A stretch of DNA of 64,000 bases. Origin: Emticicia sp. C21. Its GTDB lineage: Bacteria > Bacteroidota > Bacteroidia > Cytophagales > Spirosomataceae. The stretch is taken from NCBI RefSeq assembly GCF_003418935.1, contig NZ_QVMT01000007.1:1-64000 (forward strand), read 5' to 3'. Position numbers and translations under genes: made by a program. The notes under the pieces are model-generated. The model did not search any database. It was given only the letters and a program-made list of their open reading frames with translations, and was not told where the DNA came from. This document shows positions 16,954 through 26,086 of this stretch, piece after piece (within the stretch, counting starts at the first letter, position 1; every line of letters begins with the position of its first letter).

Positions 16954-19425
16954 TCAGGAAAGCTTACTCCTTTCAAATTCAATCACAAATGTAGTTCCTT
17001 CATTCACTTCGCTTTCTATAGATATTTTTCCTCCTAAGGCTTCTACCTGTGTCTTTACCATGTGCAGCCCCATTCCTTTCCCTTCAGTATGATAATGAAA
17101 ACGCTTATATAAGCCAAAAACCTGGTCTCCTTTCTTTTTTAAATCTATCCCAAGACCATTGTCCTCGAAAGTAAGAACAAGCCTATTATTGATTAACTTA
17201 CTTGTAATTCTGATAAAAGAATCAGTATCTGTTCTTCTGTATTTTATACTATTTGAGATAAGGTTATAGAAAATACTATATAAATAGCTCTTGGTTGTAG
17301 TAAACTCATTAACTGCCGAAAAATCACTGACAATAGCAAACTGCCCCTCAACAATCATGTTTCCTATGCTGAATTGTATATTTTCAACCAATTCTGAAAA
17401 GTGTACTGTTTCCTTTAATTGATACAAATGCCCATCTTTTCTGAGCAGAATATGATTCAAATCAAGAATTACCTCATCCAGTTTGTTGATTGATTTAGAA
17501 AGTTCGCCTATCATTAGTTTTTCCTGCTCTTTATCTAAATTCATGGTTTCCAGAACATAGATTATTCCACTAATATTAGCTACTGGTGCCCTAAGATTAT
17601 GTGAGACAATATATGCAAACTGCTCCAGATTCTCATTGCGCCGAATGATATCATCGGTCATTTTAATGCGTTCCCGCTCAGCCATTTTTAGTGCGGTAAT
17701 GTTTCTGGAATAGCAGGCACATCCGATGATTTTATCTCCTTGTATGATAGGATAAAAAGAAATTTCAGACCATATTTCAAAAGGGCTGGTCAGATGGTCA
17801 ATAGTTCTGAAAACTTCTCCCGCAAAAGCTCTTTCGAAAAAAGTACTGTAGCGGGCAAGTTGCTCTTTTGTAAATTCAGATTTAATAATGGCAGTATCTT
17901 CTGAAAGAGACTTCCCGGTTACCTCCTGAATTAAGTCATCAAATGCCCTGTTGCAAGTAATTAAGTCCATATTTTTATCTACACTCCACATCAGGTCATC
18001 AGTGCTGTTAATCAAGGCATAAAAATTCTTCCGATCAAACTCTTTCTGCCGCTCAGCGATTTTTTTCTCAGTAACATCTCTTACAAAAACCAAATGTTGC
18101 CCATTATCCATGGTACCCCCGCTTAAGTCTACATATACCGCTTCACCATTTTTACTTCTTAAGCGTCTCTCATATCGAATTTCTTCACCTGGTTTTAGTT
18201 TCTGTATTCTAGGTGGGTTTAATTCTATATCTTCTTCAAAAAGAATATCTCTTATTTTCAAATCCTTAAATTCATCTTTCGAATAACTTAGCAAATTGCA
18301 CATACTGGTATTTACTTCAATGAATTGGCCATTGGCATCGGTGATAGAAATAGCATCAGGTGCCTGTTCGAAAAGTGTCTGGTACCTTATCTCACTGATT
18401 CTCTTTTTTTCTTCGGCTTCTTTCTTTTCGGTAATATCCCGATAATTACCAATAATGGCGCTGATATTATCTTCATGCAATAAATTTGTAACAATACCTT
18501 CCATCCATAATATATGCCCATTCTTATGATTTAAAGGGAAAATAGTATGAACAGGAACATTCGGATTTTGTAGAATTTTCTCAAAGAATTGTACGGAGCG
18601 ATTCTCTTGTTCCTGGTTCATAATCCAGGTAAATGACTTGTCTATCAATTCTTCAATAGGGTATCCTGTTATTCTTTCAAAAGCCGGGCTTATATAAATA
18701 AAATTTCCTTTGCTATCAAATGTAGCAATGATATCTCCCGCATTTTCTAGTAATAACCGGAATCGTTTTTCATTTACTTCTAAATTACTTTGATGCATTT
18801 TTAGCTCCTGCTCCAACTTTTGCTGCCTATCAATAATATTCTGCAATCCATTCAAAAGCTTTGGTAATAAGACCGAGAAAATTAAACTCAATAAAATCAG
18901 ATTGGCAGAAACAGCAATCCATGAACCAACCGAAGAAAAAGGACTTGTAGCGCTATAAAGCCATTGAAATCGAATAGCAAAATATAAAAGAATACAAATA
19001 ATAATATTAGTTACAACAGACAAATAGCCAAATTTTGCCGGAAATATGAGAACAATGAAAATGGTGACTCCGAGCAAATAAAGAAGACCCGGGCCGCTTG
19101 TACCAAGGTAATAAATTAATACAAGAGCAACCGAATAGAGAATTCCGATAAATATTACCTTACGAATGAGAATGCTTAATCGCTTGCTAAAAGAGATAAG
19201 TATTACTAATGAAACTGCAAGCACATCAACTATGGCCAGTATAGGAATACCTCCTACAATTGACATGATTACGCCGGGCACAAGCGCTAAAAAACTAATA
19301 GGTATCCAATAGATAAGAAGAATAGTAAACAGGCGGTTTTGCCAATATAATAACCCATCTTTTTCAGTATAAGCACCTAAGCCGTTTCTTTGAATAAGTT
19401 CCTTGTAGGTATTCCAGATATGCAT
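16954..19425 (-). CDS. Membrane-bound PAS-domain sensor histidine kinase
   Basis: The 823-residue protein, taken from the ATG at 19425, starts with MHIWNTYKELIQRNG. It then has about six hydrophobic helices (residues ~30-190) and a short coiled coil. Three PAS domains follow, at roughly 221-335, 343-458 and 468-585. The HisKA region carries the phospho-acceptor His in YIVSHNLRAPVANI. The catalytic ATPase domain has the N box NLISNSIKYR, the G1 box EDNGLGID and the G2 box GKGMGLHMVK. It lacks a receiver domain. It is divergent from the stand-alone receiver at 19858, which may be its partner. The signal is unknown. The 16575-16953 stretch upstream of the phosphoesterase gene holds no gene I can support. 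Confidence 0.92.
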   Translation of the reverse strand: MHIWNTYKELIQRNGLGAYTEKDGLLYWQNRLFTILLIYWIPISFLALVPGVIMSIVGGIPILAIVDVLAVSLVILISFSKRLSILIRKVIFIGILYSVALVLIYYLGTSGPGLLYLLGVTIFIVLIFPAKFGYLSVVTNIIICILLYFAIRFQWLYSATSPFSSVGSWIAVSANLILLSLIFSVLLPKLLNGLQNIIDRQQKLEQELKMHQSNLEVNEKRFRLLLENAGDIIATFDSKGNFIYISPAFERITGYPIEELIDKSFTWIMNQEQENRSVQFFEKILQNPNVPVHTIFPLNHKNGHILWMEGIVTNLLHEDNISAIIGNYRDITEKKEAEEKKRISEIRYQTLFEQAPDAISITDANGQFIEVNTSMCNLLSYSKDEFKDLKIRDILFEEDIELNPPRIQKLKPGEEIRYERRLRSKNGEAVYVDLSGGTMDNGQHLVFVRDVTEKKIAERQKEFDRKNFYALINSTDDLMWSVDKNMDLITCNRAFDDLIQEVTGKSLSEDTAIIKSEFTKEQLARYSTFFERAFAGEVFRTIDHLTSPFEIWSEISFYPIIQGDKIIGCACYSRNITALKMAERERIKMTDDIIRRNENLEQFAYIVSHNLRAPVANISGIIYVLETMNLDKEQEKLMIGELSKSINKLDEVILDLNHILLRKDGHLYQLKETVHFSELVENIQFSIGNMIVEGQFAIVSDFSAVNEFTTTKSYLYSIFYNLISNSIKYRRTDTDSFIRITSKLINNRLVLTFEDNGLGIDLKKKGDQVFGLYKRFHYHTEGKGMGLHMVKTQVEALGGKISIESEVNEGTTFVIEFERSKLS

Positions 19426-19603
19426 ATCGAATAAAAGTGGGACTGAGTCGAAACACAAAAATGTCATTCGAAACATAGGTTTATTAGCAAAAACCTATCC
19501 ATTCACCCAGATTTTATTCAATTAAGTGTTTAAAAATACATATTTAAAGTTCAACGAAGTTTTTTATTTACGTATATATTGTGCCGTCCCGCTGTTTAAA
19601 GTT

Positions 19604-19620
19604 GTGGCATAAAATTTGCT
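19604..19620 (+). promoter_or_regulatory. Candidate sigma-54 (-24/-12) promoter for the receiver gene
   Basis: GTGGCATAAAATTTGCT matches the TGGCAC-N5-TTGCW consensus, with GG at 19606-19607 and GC at 19618-19619, the required 12-nt spacing. The only mismatch in the -24 box is T for C. Transcription would start near 19631, leaving a 5' leader of about 225 nt. That leader contains an imperfect dyad between CTATCTACTTTC near 19768 and GAAAGTAAATAG near 19811-19822. Apart from this, 19426-19857 shows nothing else. Confidence 0.5.
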
Positions 19621-19857
19621 TTTCGGCTAAACAAAATCTGATTATCTTTTGTCTCAAAGTAGTCATTGATTAATGTTGAGAAATAGTTAATCAGCAAGAT
19701 TGAAGTAATTTGGTATCAACGTTTATACATTTTTTGAATACGATCAACGTAAAGGGAACTGATTGGCTCTATCTACTTTCAAGGCTGGACATATAAATAC
19801 ATTTTTACAAGAAAGTAAATAGATATTTGTCTCAAATACATTAAAAAAAATTAAACT

Positions 19858-20256
19858 ATGATTCAAAAACTACTTTGTATTGATGATGACGAAACAACTT
19901 TGCTTTTAATAAGAGTGGTAGTACAGAAAGCACTTTTTGCCAAAGAAGTGGTTACTTGTCTGAGCGGCAATGAAGCCCTCAGTTATTATCATAATTTAAG
20001 TAATGTTACTGACACCAAGATATCAGATGCCCCTCAGTTAGTTTTTCTCGATTTGAATATGCCTATGATGAATGGATGGGAATTTCTTGATGAATTTATT
20101 GAAACTTACTACCCGAAATTTGGACATACAAAGGTGGTGATACTCTCATCATCAACCAATCCGGCGGATAAAGAAAGGGTAAAGAAATATCCGATGATTA
20201 TTGGTTATATTTCCAAACCTCTTACAGTAGATTTATTAAAAAAGTTGATAGGTTAA
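19858..20256 (+). CDS. Stand-alone response-regulator receiver domain
   Basis: This 132-residue protein is a single receiver domain with no output domain. It has the acidic pair DDD near residues 9-11, the phospho-acceptor Asp in VFLDLNMPMMNGWEF (about D63), the switch residue in LSSST and the conserved Lys in ISKPL. Single-domain receivers act as phosphorelay intermediates or bind a target protein directly. It is divergently oriented to the PAS histidine kinase, which makes that kinase a candidate partner. A sigma-54-like promoter lies upstream, and a terminator at 20293-20323 follows. Confidence 0.9.
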   Translation: MIQKLLCIDDDETTLLLIRVVVQKALFAKEVVTCLSGNEALSYYHNLSNVTDTKISDAPQLVFLDLNMPMMNGWEFLDEFIETYYPKFGHTKVVILSSSTNPADKERVKKYPMIIGYISKPLTVDLLKKLIG

Positions 20257-20292
20257 TACAAAGAAATTTTCGCCTGATATATACGAAACAAA

Positions 20293-20323
20293 AAAGTCCC
20301 ACCAGATTGCTCCGGTGGGACTT
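20293..20323. terminator. Bidirectional terminator
   Basis: AAAGTCCCACCAG and CGGTGGGACTTTA form a GC-rich stem of about 11 bp around a 7-nt loop. It lies between the convergent receiver and coiled-coil genes. Confidence 0.85.
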
Positions 20324-20343
20324 TATATAAATCAATATATTGA

Positions 20344-21297
20344 TTACTTCACATCGAATGTACCACGACCAATACTGAAACCTTCTGAATAAAGTTCAAT
20401 AGTGTATTTGCCTTTTTCATAAGATGCTCCACGTGAATAAACGAAATCTACATTCTGGCCAGAATTATCATACATTACTGTTTGTTTAGAAGTATAAACG
20501 GTTTCGTTTCCTCCAAAATTAAATGTACCTGAGCCTGTCGCCATGTCTGAAACTACATTGCCCTTAGGGTCAAGTAATCTCATATAAATAACTTTCTCTT
20601 CTCTCTTCGTAAGCGGATTCTCAGCTAGTTTGAAAGATATTTTTACCTTATCTACTCTCTTCGCTTTGTACTCGCCACCATCACGTTCTTTACCACGAGA
20701 GTTGATTGCATTTACATTTACATTCATGGCTTTCAATGCAGCGGCTAATGTTACTTTTTCGGTAAGTTCTTTATTTTTCACACCAACATTATATACTGAG
20801 TCTGCTAATGCTTGTTTGTCGGTTTTCAGACCAGACACCTCTGTTTTCAGGCCGGTATTTTCATTACCTAAAGTCTCGTTTTGTGTTGTTAGTACTGCGT
20901 TTTCTTCTTTCAACTTGGCAATTTCATTGTCTTTTTCTGTCAATGCCAGTTCGTAATTTTTGATTTTACCTTCGTATTGTTTAATACTTACACTTTTTGA
21001 GTTAACTAGATTTTTCTTGTCTTGCTCTAATTGAGCTTTCAACGCTTGTAAATCCTCTACTTGTCCACCTAAAGCTTGTACTTCGGCAATTTTTGCATCA
21101 AGTTGTACGGCAATGGAATCAAGTTTAGAGTTGGTAAGGAGCAGTTCTTTTGTTTTTTGCGAAACGTCAACATTTTTTGAATCAATGTCCTGACGCGCAT
21201 TAAAATAAAGGAAGCCAAATAGTGCTGCTAAAGCACAGGCTAAAACAAGTCCGGCGGTCATAGCCGTGTTACTTCTTCTTTCTTGAGTTTGTTCCAT
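20344..21297 (-). CDS. Membrane-anchored coiled-coil protein
   Basis: This 317-residue protein has one transmembrane helix at about residues 14-32 (MTAGLVLACALAALFGFLYF). A long heptad-rich coiled coil runs to about residue 190, with many Q/E/K/L residues. A C-terminal beta-rich domain of about 110 residues includes RGKERDGGEYKAKRVDKV, YMRLLDPKGNV and YSRGASYEKGKYTIELY. The layout suggests a periplasm-facing scaffold with a folded head. I do not recognise a named family. Such proteins recur in Cytophagales, but their function is not known to me. A -7 promoter element lies upstream at 21343-21350. Confidence 0.75.
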   Translation of the reverse strand: MEQTQERRSNTAMTAGLVLACALAALFGFLYFNARQDIDSKNVDVSQKTKELLLTNSKLDSIAVQLDAKIAEVQALGGQVEDLQALKAQLEQDKKNLVNSKSVSIKQYEGKIKNYELALTEKDNEIAKLKEENAVLTTQNETLGNENTGLKTEVSGLKTDKQALADSVYNVGVKNKELTEKVTLAAALKAMNVNVNAINSRGKERDGGEYKAKRVDKVKISFKLAENPLTKREEKVIYMRLLDPKGNVVSDMATGSGTFNFGGNETVYTSKQTVMYDNSGQNVDFVYSRGASYEKGKYTIELYSEGFSIGRGTFDVK

Positions 21298-21342
21298 AGA
21301 AATCTGAATATTTAGTATTTAACGGTTTAGGCTTATTAACGA

Positions 21343-21350
21343 CAAAACTA
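21343..21350 (-). promoter_or_regulatory. Candidate -7 promoter element (TAnnTTTG)
   Basis: The minus strand reads TAGTTTTG, a perfect TAnnTTTG. A TCTG lies 20 nt upstream on that strand, one mismatch from the TTTG -33 box. Transcription would begin about 39 nt before the coiled-coil start codon. Confidence 0.4.
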
Positions 21351-21450
21351 GCCTTTTATTGAATATGTTTCAGAAAATTACCGAAAATGTCGTTATTTTT
21401 TTTCGCGAAATTCTATACGAATCTCTATTTTCGTGAAATTTTATTAATAC

Positions 21451-22662
21451 ATGAAAAAATCAACTTTTTTACTAGTATTAGTTGCAGCGTTAGGTTATTT
21501 CGTAGATGCCTATGACTTGATTCTATTCGTTGTACTTCGTCATAGCAGTCTAACTGAATTAGGTGTAGTAGGTGTCGACAATACGAATGTCGGTTTATGG
21601 CTATTTAACGTACAGATGATAGGGTTATTGTGTGGCGGTATTTTTTTTGGTGTTTTAGGTGATAAAAAAGGCCGCCTCTCTGTTTTATTTGGCTCTATCA
21701 TATTGTATTCTCTTGCTACCATTATTAACGGATTTGTACAGGATATCTATATATACGGAATTTTAAGATTTTTGGCCGGAATTGGTTTAGCCGGAGAATT
21801 AGGTGCCGGAATTACCATAGTAGCCGAAACTATGCCGAAAGAAAAACGTGGTTATGGTACTATGATTATGGCATCGGTAGGCGCATTTGGCGCTGTAGTA
21901 GCCGCATTAGTAGGCGATGCCTTTTATTGGCGAACAGCCTATTTCATAGGTGGTGGCATGGGGCTGCTCCTATTATTATTAAGAGTAGGTACCTTTGAAT
22001 CTAAAATGTATAAGCATGCCGAAGAGCAGAATATTATCAGAGGAGATTTCTTAAGCCTCTTTACCAACAAAGACCGTTTCAAGCGGTACATAGCCTGCAT
22101 GTTTATTGGCTTTCCTATTTTTTTTATCGTCAGCATACTGATGCAACTAGCCCCCGAAGTAGCCAAAGCCTTAGGTATAGAGGGGAAAGTAACTGCCGGA
22201 CAAGCCGTAATGTATGTATATATAGGATTAACCTGCGGCGACCTCATTAGCGGATACGTAAGCCAGCTACTAAAAAACCGACGCAAAACTATCTTCATTT
22301 TTCAGGCTATCTGCTTATGCTTATGCCTGATTTACCTCAATCTTTGGGGAGCTAGTAACACAGCTATATTTATCATGTGTGTATTCATGGGAGCCGCCTC
22401 CGGCTACTGGATTGTTCTCATTACAATGTCGGCAGAGCAATTTGGTACAAACCTGAGAGCTACTGTTGCCACCACCATTCCAAACTTTGCCCGTGGTGGA
22501 GCCGTACCCATTTTAATAGCCCATCAGTATCTGACTAAGGCATTGAATGGCAATTTGATTTTGAGTGCTACTATTATAGGTATTGTATGCTTCGGAGCAG
22601 CATTTATTGCCAATGCTTCATTGAAAGAAACCTTTTCTAAGGATTTGGATTATGTGGAGTAA
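21451..22662 (+). CDS. MFS transporter
   Basis: This 403-residue protein has twelve predicted membrane helices. The MFS motif A loop GDKKGRLSVLFG sits between helices 2 and 3 (about residues 69-80), and GIGLAGELGAGITIVAE comes in helix 4. The layout fits the metabolite/sugar or organic-acid branch of the major facilitator superfamily. The substrate cannot be read from the sequence. It stands alone, divergent from the coiled-coil gene, and ends next to a GC-rich hairpin at 22672-22694. Confidence 0.88.
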   Translation: MKKSTFLLVLVAALGYFVDAYDLILFVVLRHSSLTELGVVGVDNTNVGLWLFNVQMIGLLCGGIFFGVLGDKKGRLSVLFGSIILYSLATIINGFVQDIYIYGILRFLAGIGLAGELGAGITIVAETMPKEKRGYGTMIMASVGAFGAVVAALVGDAFYWRTAYFIGGGMGLLLLLLRVGTFESKMYKHAEEQNIIRGDFLSLFTNKDRFKRYIACMFIGFPIFFIVSILMQLAPEVAKALGIEGKVTAGQAVMYVYIGLTCGDLISGYVSQLLKNRRKTIFIFQAICLCLCLIYLNLWGASNTAIFIMCVFMGAASGYWIVLITMSAEQFGTNLRATVATTIPNFARGGAVPILIAHQYLTKALNGNLILSATIIGIVCFGAAFIANASLKETFSKDLDYVE

Positions 22663-22671
22663 TAAAATTTT

Positions 22672-22694
22672 GGCGCGAACTGGAAGTTCGCGCC
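22672..22694. terminator. Perfect GC-rich inverted repeat between convergent genes
   Basis: GGCGCGAACT and AGTTCGCGCC form a perfect 10-bp stem with a 3-nt loop. It has no long T-tract, so it could be an attenuating hairpin or a protein site. Its position between convergent genes favours termination. Confidence 0.55.
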
Positions 22695-22710
22695 ACATTC
22701 TGATAAACAA

Positions 22711-23082
22711 TTAGCTTTTCAAAACTGCCCAGAATAACAACAGCCAACCTGCAATCATCAGTGTACCCCCAATAGGCGCGATAGCGCCAAAAGTTTTGAT
22801 TCCGGTAAAACAGATAAGATATAAAGCTCCGCTAAAAATAAGCGTTCCACCTAAGAAGCAATACCCACTATAAGTCAGATTTTTAGAAATGATTTCTTTT
22901 GCCAATATGCCAACCAAAACCAAAGCCAGGGCATGATAAAACTGGTATTTTACGGCTGTTTCAAATGTTTCCATTCTGCCCGAGGTCGTTAGTTTATCTT
23001 TTAATGCATGAGCGCCAAAAGCCCCTAGTGCAACTCCGATTGCTCCTAAAAGAGCCCCTGCCTGTAAGAAAAATTTATTCAT
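22711..23082 (-). CDS. DUF423 family small membrane protein
   Basis: The ATG at 23082 gives a 123-residue product starting MNKFFLQAGALLGAIGVALGAFGAHALKD. The GAxxGAFGAHxLK block is the signature of the DUF423 family. Four hydrophobic helices are visible. An alternative start at 23160 adds 26 residues that are not part of the family. The function of DUF423 is unknown and is likely in the inner membrane. Confidence 0.88.
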   Translation of the reverse strand: MNKFFLQAGALLGAIGVALGAFGAHALKDKLTTSGRMETFETAVKYQFYHALALVLVGILAKEIISKNLTYSGYCFLGGTLIFSGALYLICFTGIKTFGAIAPIGGTLMIAGWLLLFWAVLKS

Positions 23083-23214
23083 TGTGTTATCTATATTTAT
23101 ATATAAGGGAATAATGGCAAAAATAAGATAGCATCGCCAATAAAAATACATAAGTTTCATGAAATTGAATCTTATTCAACAAAAATTAGTTGTATATACA
23201 TATAATGTACATGT

Positions 23215-24096
23215 ATGAAAAGATTAGACTTTTTAAAAAAGCTAAGTATTTTACCTTTTACTACCCAGGCAATGAATTTACAGGACTTAAAAAATATAAC
23301 AGACAGCCTCTCTAAATCAGAGAGAATGCCGTCTATCTTCATTGGGCACGGTAGCCCTATGAATGCCTTAGCAGACAATAACTTTACGCATAGTTTACAT
23401 ACTTTAGGCAAGAGTATCGAACGTCCGAGAGCAATTCTGGTTATTTCAGCTCACTGGCTCACCATGAATAAAACTTATGTATCGGTTAATTCTGCTCCGC
23501 AAACTATTTATGACTTTGGAGGTTTCCCGAAAGAATTATATGAAGTAAAGTATGAACCCAAAGGTGCACCCGAAGTGGCCCGTGAGGTAATTAATGAAGT
23601 AAAATCTATTGGAATCATAGAAGAACATAAAATGGGACTTGACCACGGTGCATGGTCTGTTCTCCGTCATATTTATCCCGAAGCCGATATTCCGACATTC
23701 CAGATGAGTATTGATTTCTCAAAGCCACCTCAATTCCATTTTGAGTTAGCTAAAGAACTACAAAATCTGAGAAATAAAGGTGTGTTGATTCTGACAAGCG
23801 GGAATATTGTACATAATCTGCGTCAAATCAACTGGCATGGCGATGCTTCAAAACCTTTTGACTGGGCTATGGAATTTGATACGCTTGTGAAAAATAAATT
23901 AGATAACAGACAACTAGCTGATCTAGCAGACTTCAAATCATTTGGTACCTTAGGACAAATGGCTCACCCAAGTTATGACCATTACTTACCTATGCTTTAT
24001 ACAGCAGGTCTGGTCAATAAAGATGAAGCTATCAAATATACCTACGAAGGCTTTGATATGGGTAGTATCAGTATGAGGTGTTTTCAGGTTGGGTAG
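23215..24096 (+). CDS. ygiD: DODA-type extradiol ring-cleavage dioxygenase (YgiD-like)
   Basis: This 293-residue protein belongs to the LigB/DODA superfamily. Family members use a non-haem metal to cleave catechols, and the E. coli YgiD acts on L-DOPA. The N-terminal metal-binding His is in GHGSPMNAL (H45). The SAHWL, DHGAWSVLRH and NLRQINWHGD segments supply the remaining active-site residues. The first ~35 residues precede the family core and could be a weak signal or spacer. The 3' end overlaps the convergent yggS gene by 13 bp. The native substrate is unproven. Confidence 0.88.
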   Translation: MKRLDFLKKLSILPFTTQAMNLQDLKNITDSLSKSERMPSIFIGHGSPMNALADNNFTHSLHTLGKSIERPRAILVISAHWLTMNKTYVSVNSAPQTIYDFGGFPKELYEVKYEPKGAPEVAREVINEVKSIGIIEEHKMGLDHGAWSVLRHIYPEADIPTFQMSIDFSKPPQFHFELAKELQNLRNKGVLILTSGNIVHNLRQINWHGDASKPFDWAMEFDTLVKNKLDNRQLADLADFKSFGTLGQMAHPSYDHYLPMLYTAGLVNKDEAIKYTYEGFDMGSISMRCFQVG

Positions 24097-24749
24097 GAAC
24101 GGTTCCCAAAAATCTTACTACCTACCCGAATCATGGTGCTACCCTCTTCAATAGCAATGGCATAATCGCCACTCATACCCATTGAAATAGTTTTGAGATA
24201 TGGATGAGAAGAAAGTAACGAAGAATGAAAAGTTTTGAGTTTTCTGAATTCTTTTCTTACCTGATTCTCATCATCAGTAAAAGTACTCATACCCATGAGG
24301 CCTACAATTCTGATATTGGCAAGATTTTTCAGCGTTTCAGATTGAAGAATTTCCAGACATTCTTCTTCAGTCATGCCGCTTTTGGTGTCTTCTTCGGCAA
24401 TATATATTTGTAGCAGGCAGTCAATAACCCGATTATTTTTGGCTGCCTGTTTATTTATTTCCTGTAATAATTTAAAGCTATCCACCGAATGGATAAGGCT
24501 CACAAAAGGCGCAATGTACTTGACTTTATTTGATTGCAAGTGCCCGATAAAGTGCCATTCAATATCTTTTGGCATACTCTCATATTTTTCGGTTAGCTCC
24601 TGCACATAGTTTTCTCCAAACCGCTTGAATCCTGCATTGTATACTTCCATGAGCATTTCAATAGGCTTGGTTTTAGAGACTGCGACAAGCGTTACACCTT
24701 TGGTACTTGTCTCTTTTTCTATTTCCTTTATATTGGCTACAATCGACAT
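24084..24749 (-). CDS. yggS: YggS-family PLP-homeostasis protein
   Basis: This 221-residue protein is the PLP-binding YggS/PROSC family, which maintains pyridoxal-phosphate levels. The PLP Lys is in VAVSKTKP (K26). GENYVQEL, EWHFIGHLQSNK and MGMSGDYAIAIEEGSTMIRVG are the family motifs around the cofactor phosphate. It starts 3 nt downstream of the pepT stop, so the two are co-transcribed. It is cytoplasmic. Confidence 0.93.
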   Translation of the reverse strand: MSIVANIKEIEKETSTKGVTLVAVSKTKPIEMLMEVYNAGFKRFGENYVQELTEKYESMPKDIEWHFIGHLQSNKVKYIAPFVSLIHSVDSFKLLQEINKQAAKNNRVIDCLLQIYIAEEDTKSGMTEEECLEILQSETLKNLANIRIVGLMGMSTFTDDENQVRKEFRKLKTFHSSLLSSHPYLKTISMGMSGDYAIAIEEGSTMIRVGSKIFGNRSYPT

Positions 24750-24752
24750 ATA

Positions 24753-26006
24753 TTAAGATTTCTGTTCCCAGATTCGTACTAAATTAATAATTACTTCTGT
24801 TGCCTTCTCCATATCCTGCACAGATACCCATTCCAGCTTTGAATGAAACGCATGTTCGCCTGCAAATATATTCGGACAAGGCAAACCCATAAAAGATAAA
24901 CGAGACCCATCCGTCCCTCCTCTGATACTCCGTTGTTCTGGTTTCATCCCTGAGCGTCTTATCGCTTCCAAAGCATAATCAACCACTTTCGGGTGATTCA
25001 CCAATACCTCTTTCATATTTCGATACTGCTCAATCACCTTAAAATCGACACTTGAATGAGGATAATTCTTCAATACCTCATTCACAATATTTTGCAGATA
25101 TGCTTCCTTTTCATGCAAACCCGCCACCGTAAAATCTCTGATAATAAAATCGAGTTTAACCTGCTCTTGTATACCCGATATTTGGGTAGGATGAATAAAA
25201 CCTTCGTAATCTTCGGTAGTTTCAGGTGATAAGGTATCTTTAGGCAAGGCAGCCAAAATATCAGCTGCTATTTTCATGGCATTTTCCAATTTCCCTTTAG
25301 CAAAGCCCGGATGAGTACTCACACCATTTATCGTTAAACTTACCGCATCCGCTGAAAAAGTTTCATCTTCCAAAGTACCCACCGTTTCGCCATCCATGGT
25401 ATAGGCATAGTCAGCGCCCAGTTTCTTCAAATCTACTTTTTCAGTTCCCCGTCCTACTTCTTCATCAGGTGTAAACAAAATCCTGATAGTACCATGAATT
25501 ATCTCAGGGTGTTGCATCAGGTATTCAGCTGCTGCCATGATTTCGGCAACACCCGATTTATTGTCAGCCCCTAATAAGGTCGTTCCACTGGCAGTAATAA
25601 TATCATTTCCTAGTTGATGCTTCAAATCAGGGTGCTCTGATATTTTAATCACCTGCGTAGAGTCATCAGGCAGAACAATGTCTGTTCCATCCCAATACTC
25701 GCTTACCATTGGCTTCACCCCTGCTCCACTACAATCAGGTGACGTATCCACATGCGAACAAAAACAGATTACGGGAACATTCTTAGCTGAATTACCCGGG
25801 ATGGTAGCATATACATACCCCCAATCATCCAGATGTGCATCTGTAATACCCATCGCCAACAATTCTTCAACTAATAATCTGCTCAAATCTTTCTGCTTTT
25901 CAGTCGATGGGTTTGATGTTGAATTTGGGTCTGATTGAGTATCAATCTGTACGTAACGTAGAAACTTCTCTTTTACATTATATATAGCATCAGCAATAGG
26001 TGTCAT
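24753..26006 (-). CDS. pepT: Peptidase T, tripeptide aminopeptidase
   Basis: This 417-residue M20 metallopeptidase removes the N-terminal residue from tripeptides. The two-zinc active site is visible as CSHVDTSPD (His-x-Asp), GADNKSGVAE, TPDEEVGRG with the catalytic and ligand Glu pair, and the TMDGETVG motif. Length and motif order match PepT rather than carboxypeptidases of the same clan. It is cytoplasmic. It is the first gene of a pepT-yggS pair. The MazG-like gene lies 80 nt upstream on the same strand. Confidence 0.93.
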   Translation of the reverse strand: MTPIADAIYNVKEKFLRYVQIDTQSDPNSTSNPSTEKQKDLSRLLVEELLAMGITDAHLDDWGYVYATIPGNSAKNVPVICFCSHVDTSPDCSGAGVKPMVSEYWDGTDIVLPDDSTQVIKISEHPDLKHQLGNDIITASGTTLLGADNKSGVAEIMAAAEYLMQHPEIIHGTIRILFTPDEEVGRGTEKVDLKKLGADYAYTMDGETVGTLEDETFSADAVSLTINGVSTHPGFAKGKLENAMKIAADILAALPKDTLSPETTEDYEGFIHPTQISGIQEQVKLDFIIRDFTVAGLHEKEAYLQNIVNEVLKNYPHSSVDFKVIEQYRNMKEVLVNHPKVVDYALEAIRRSGMKPEQRSIRGGTDGSRLSFMGLPCPNIFAGEHAFHSKLEWVSVQDMEKATEVIINLVRIWEQKS

Positions 26007-26086
26007 GATTAATGAGTGAATTAGCGAATGAGTGATTAAAAACTTTATAACATTTTAAAGAGACTTCATTGCACCTTTCAATTATT

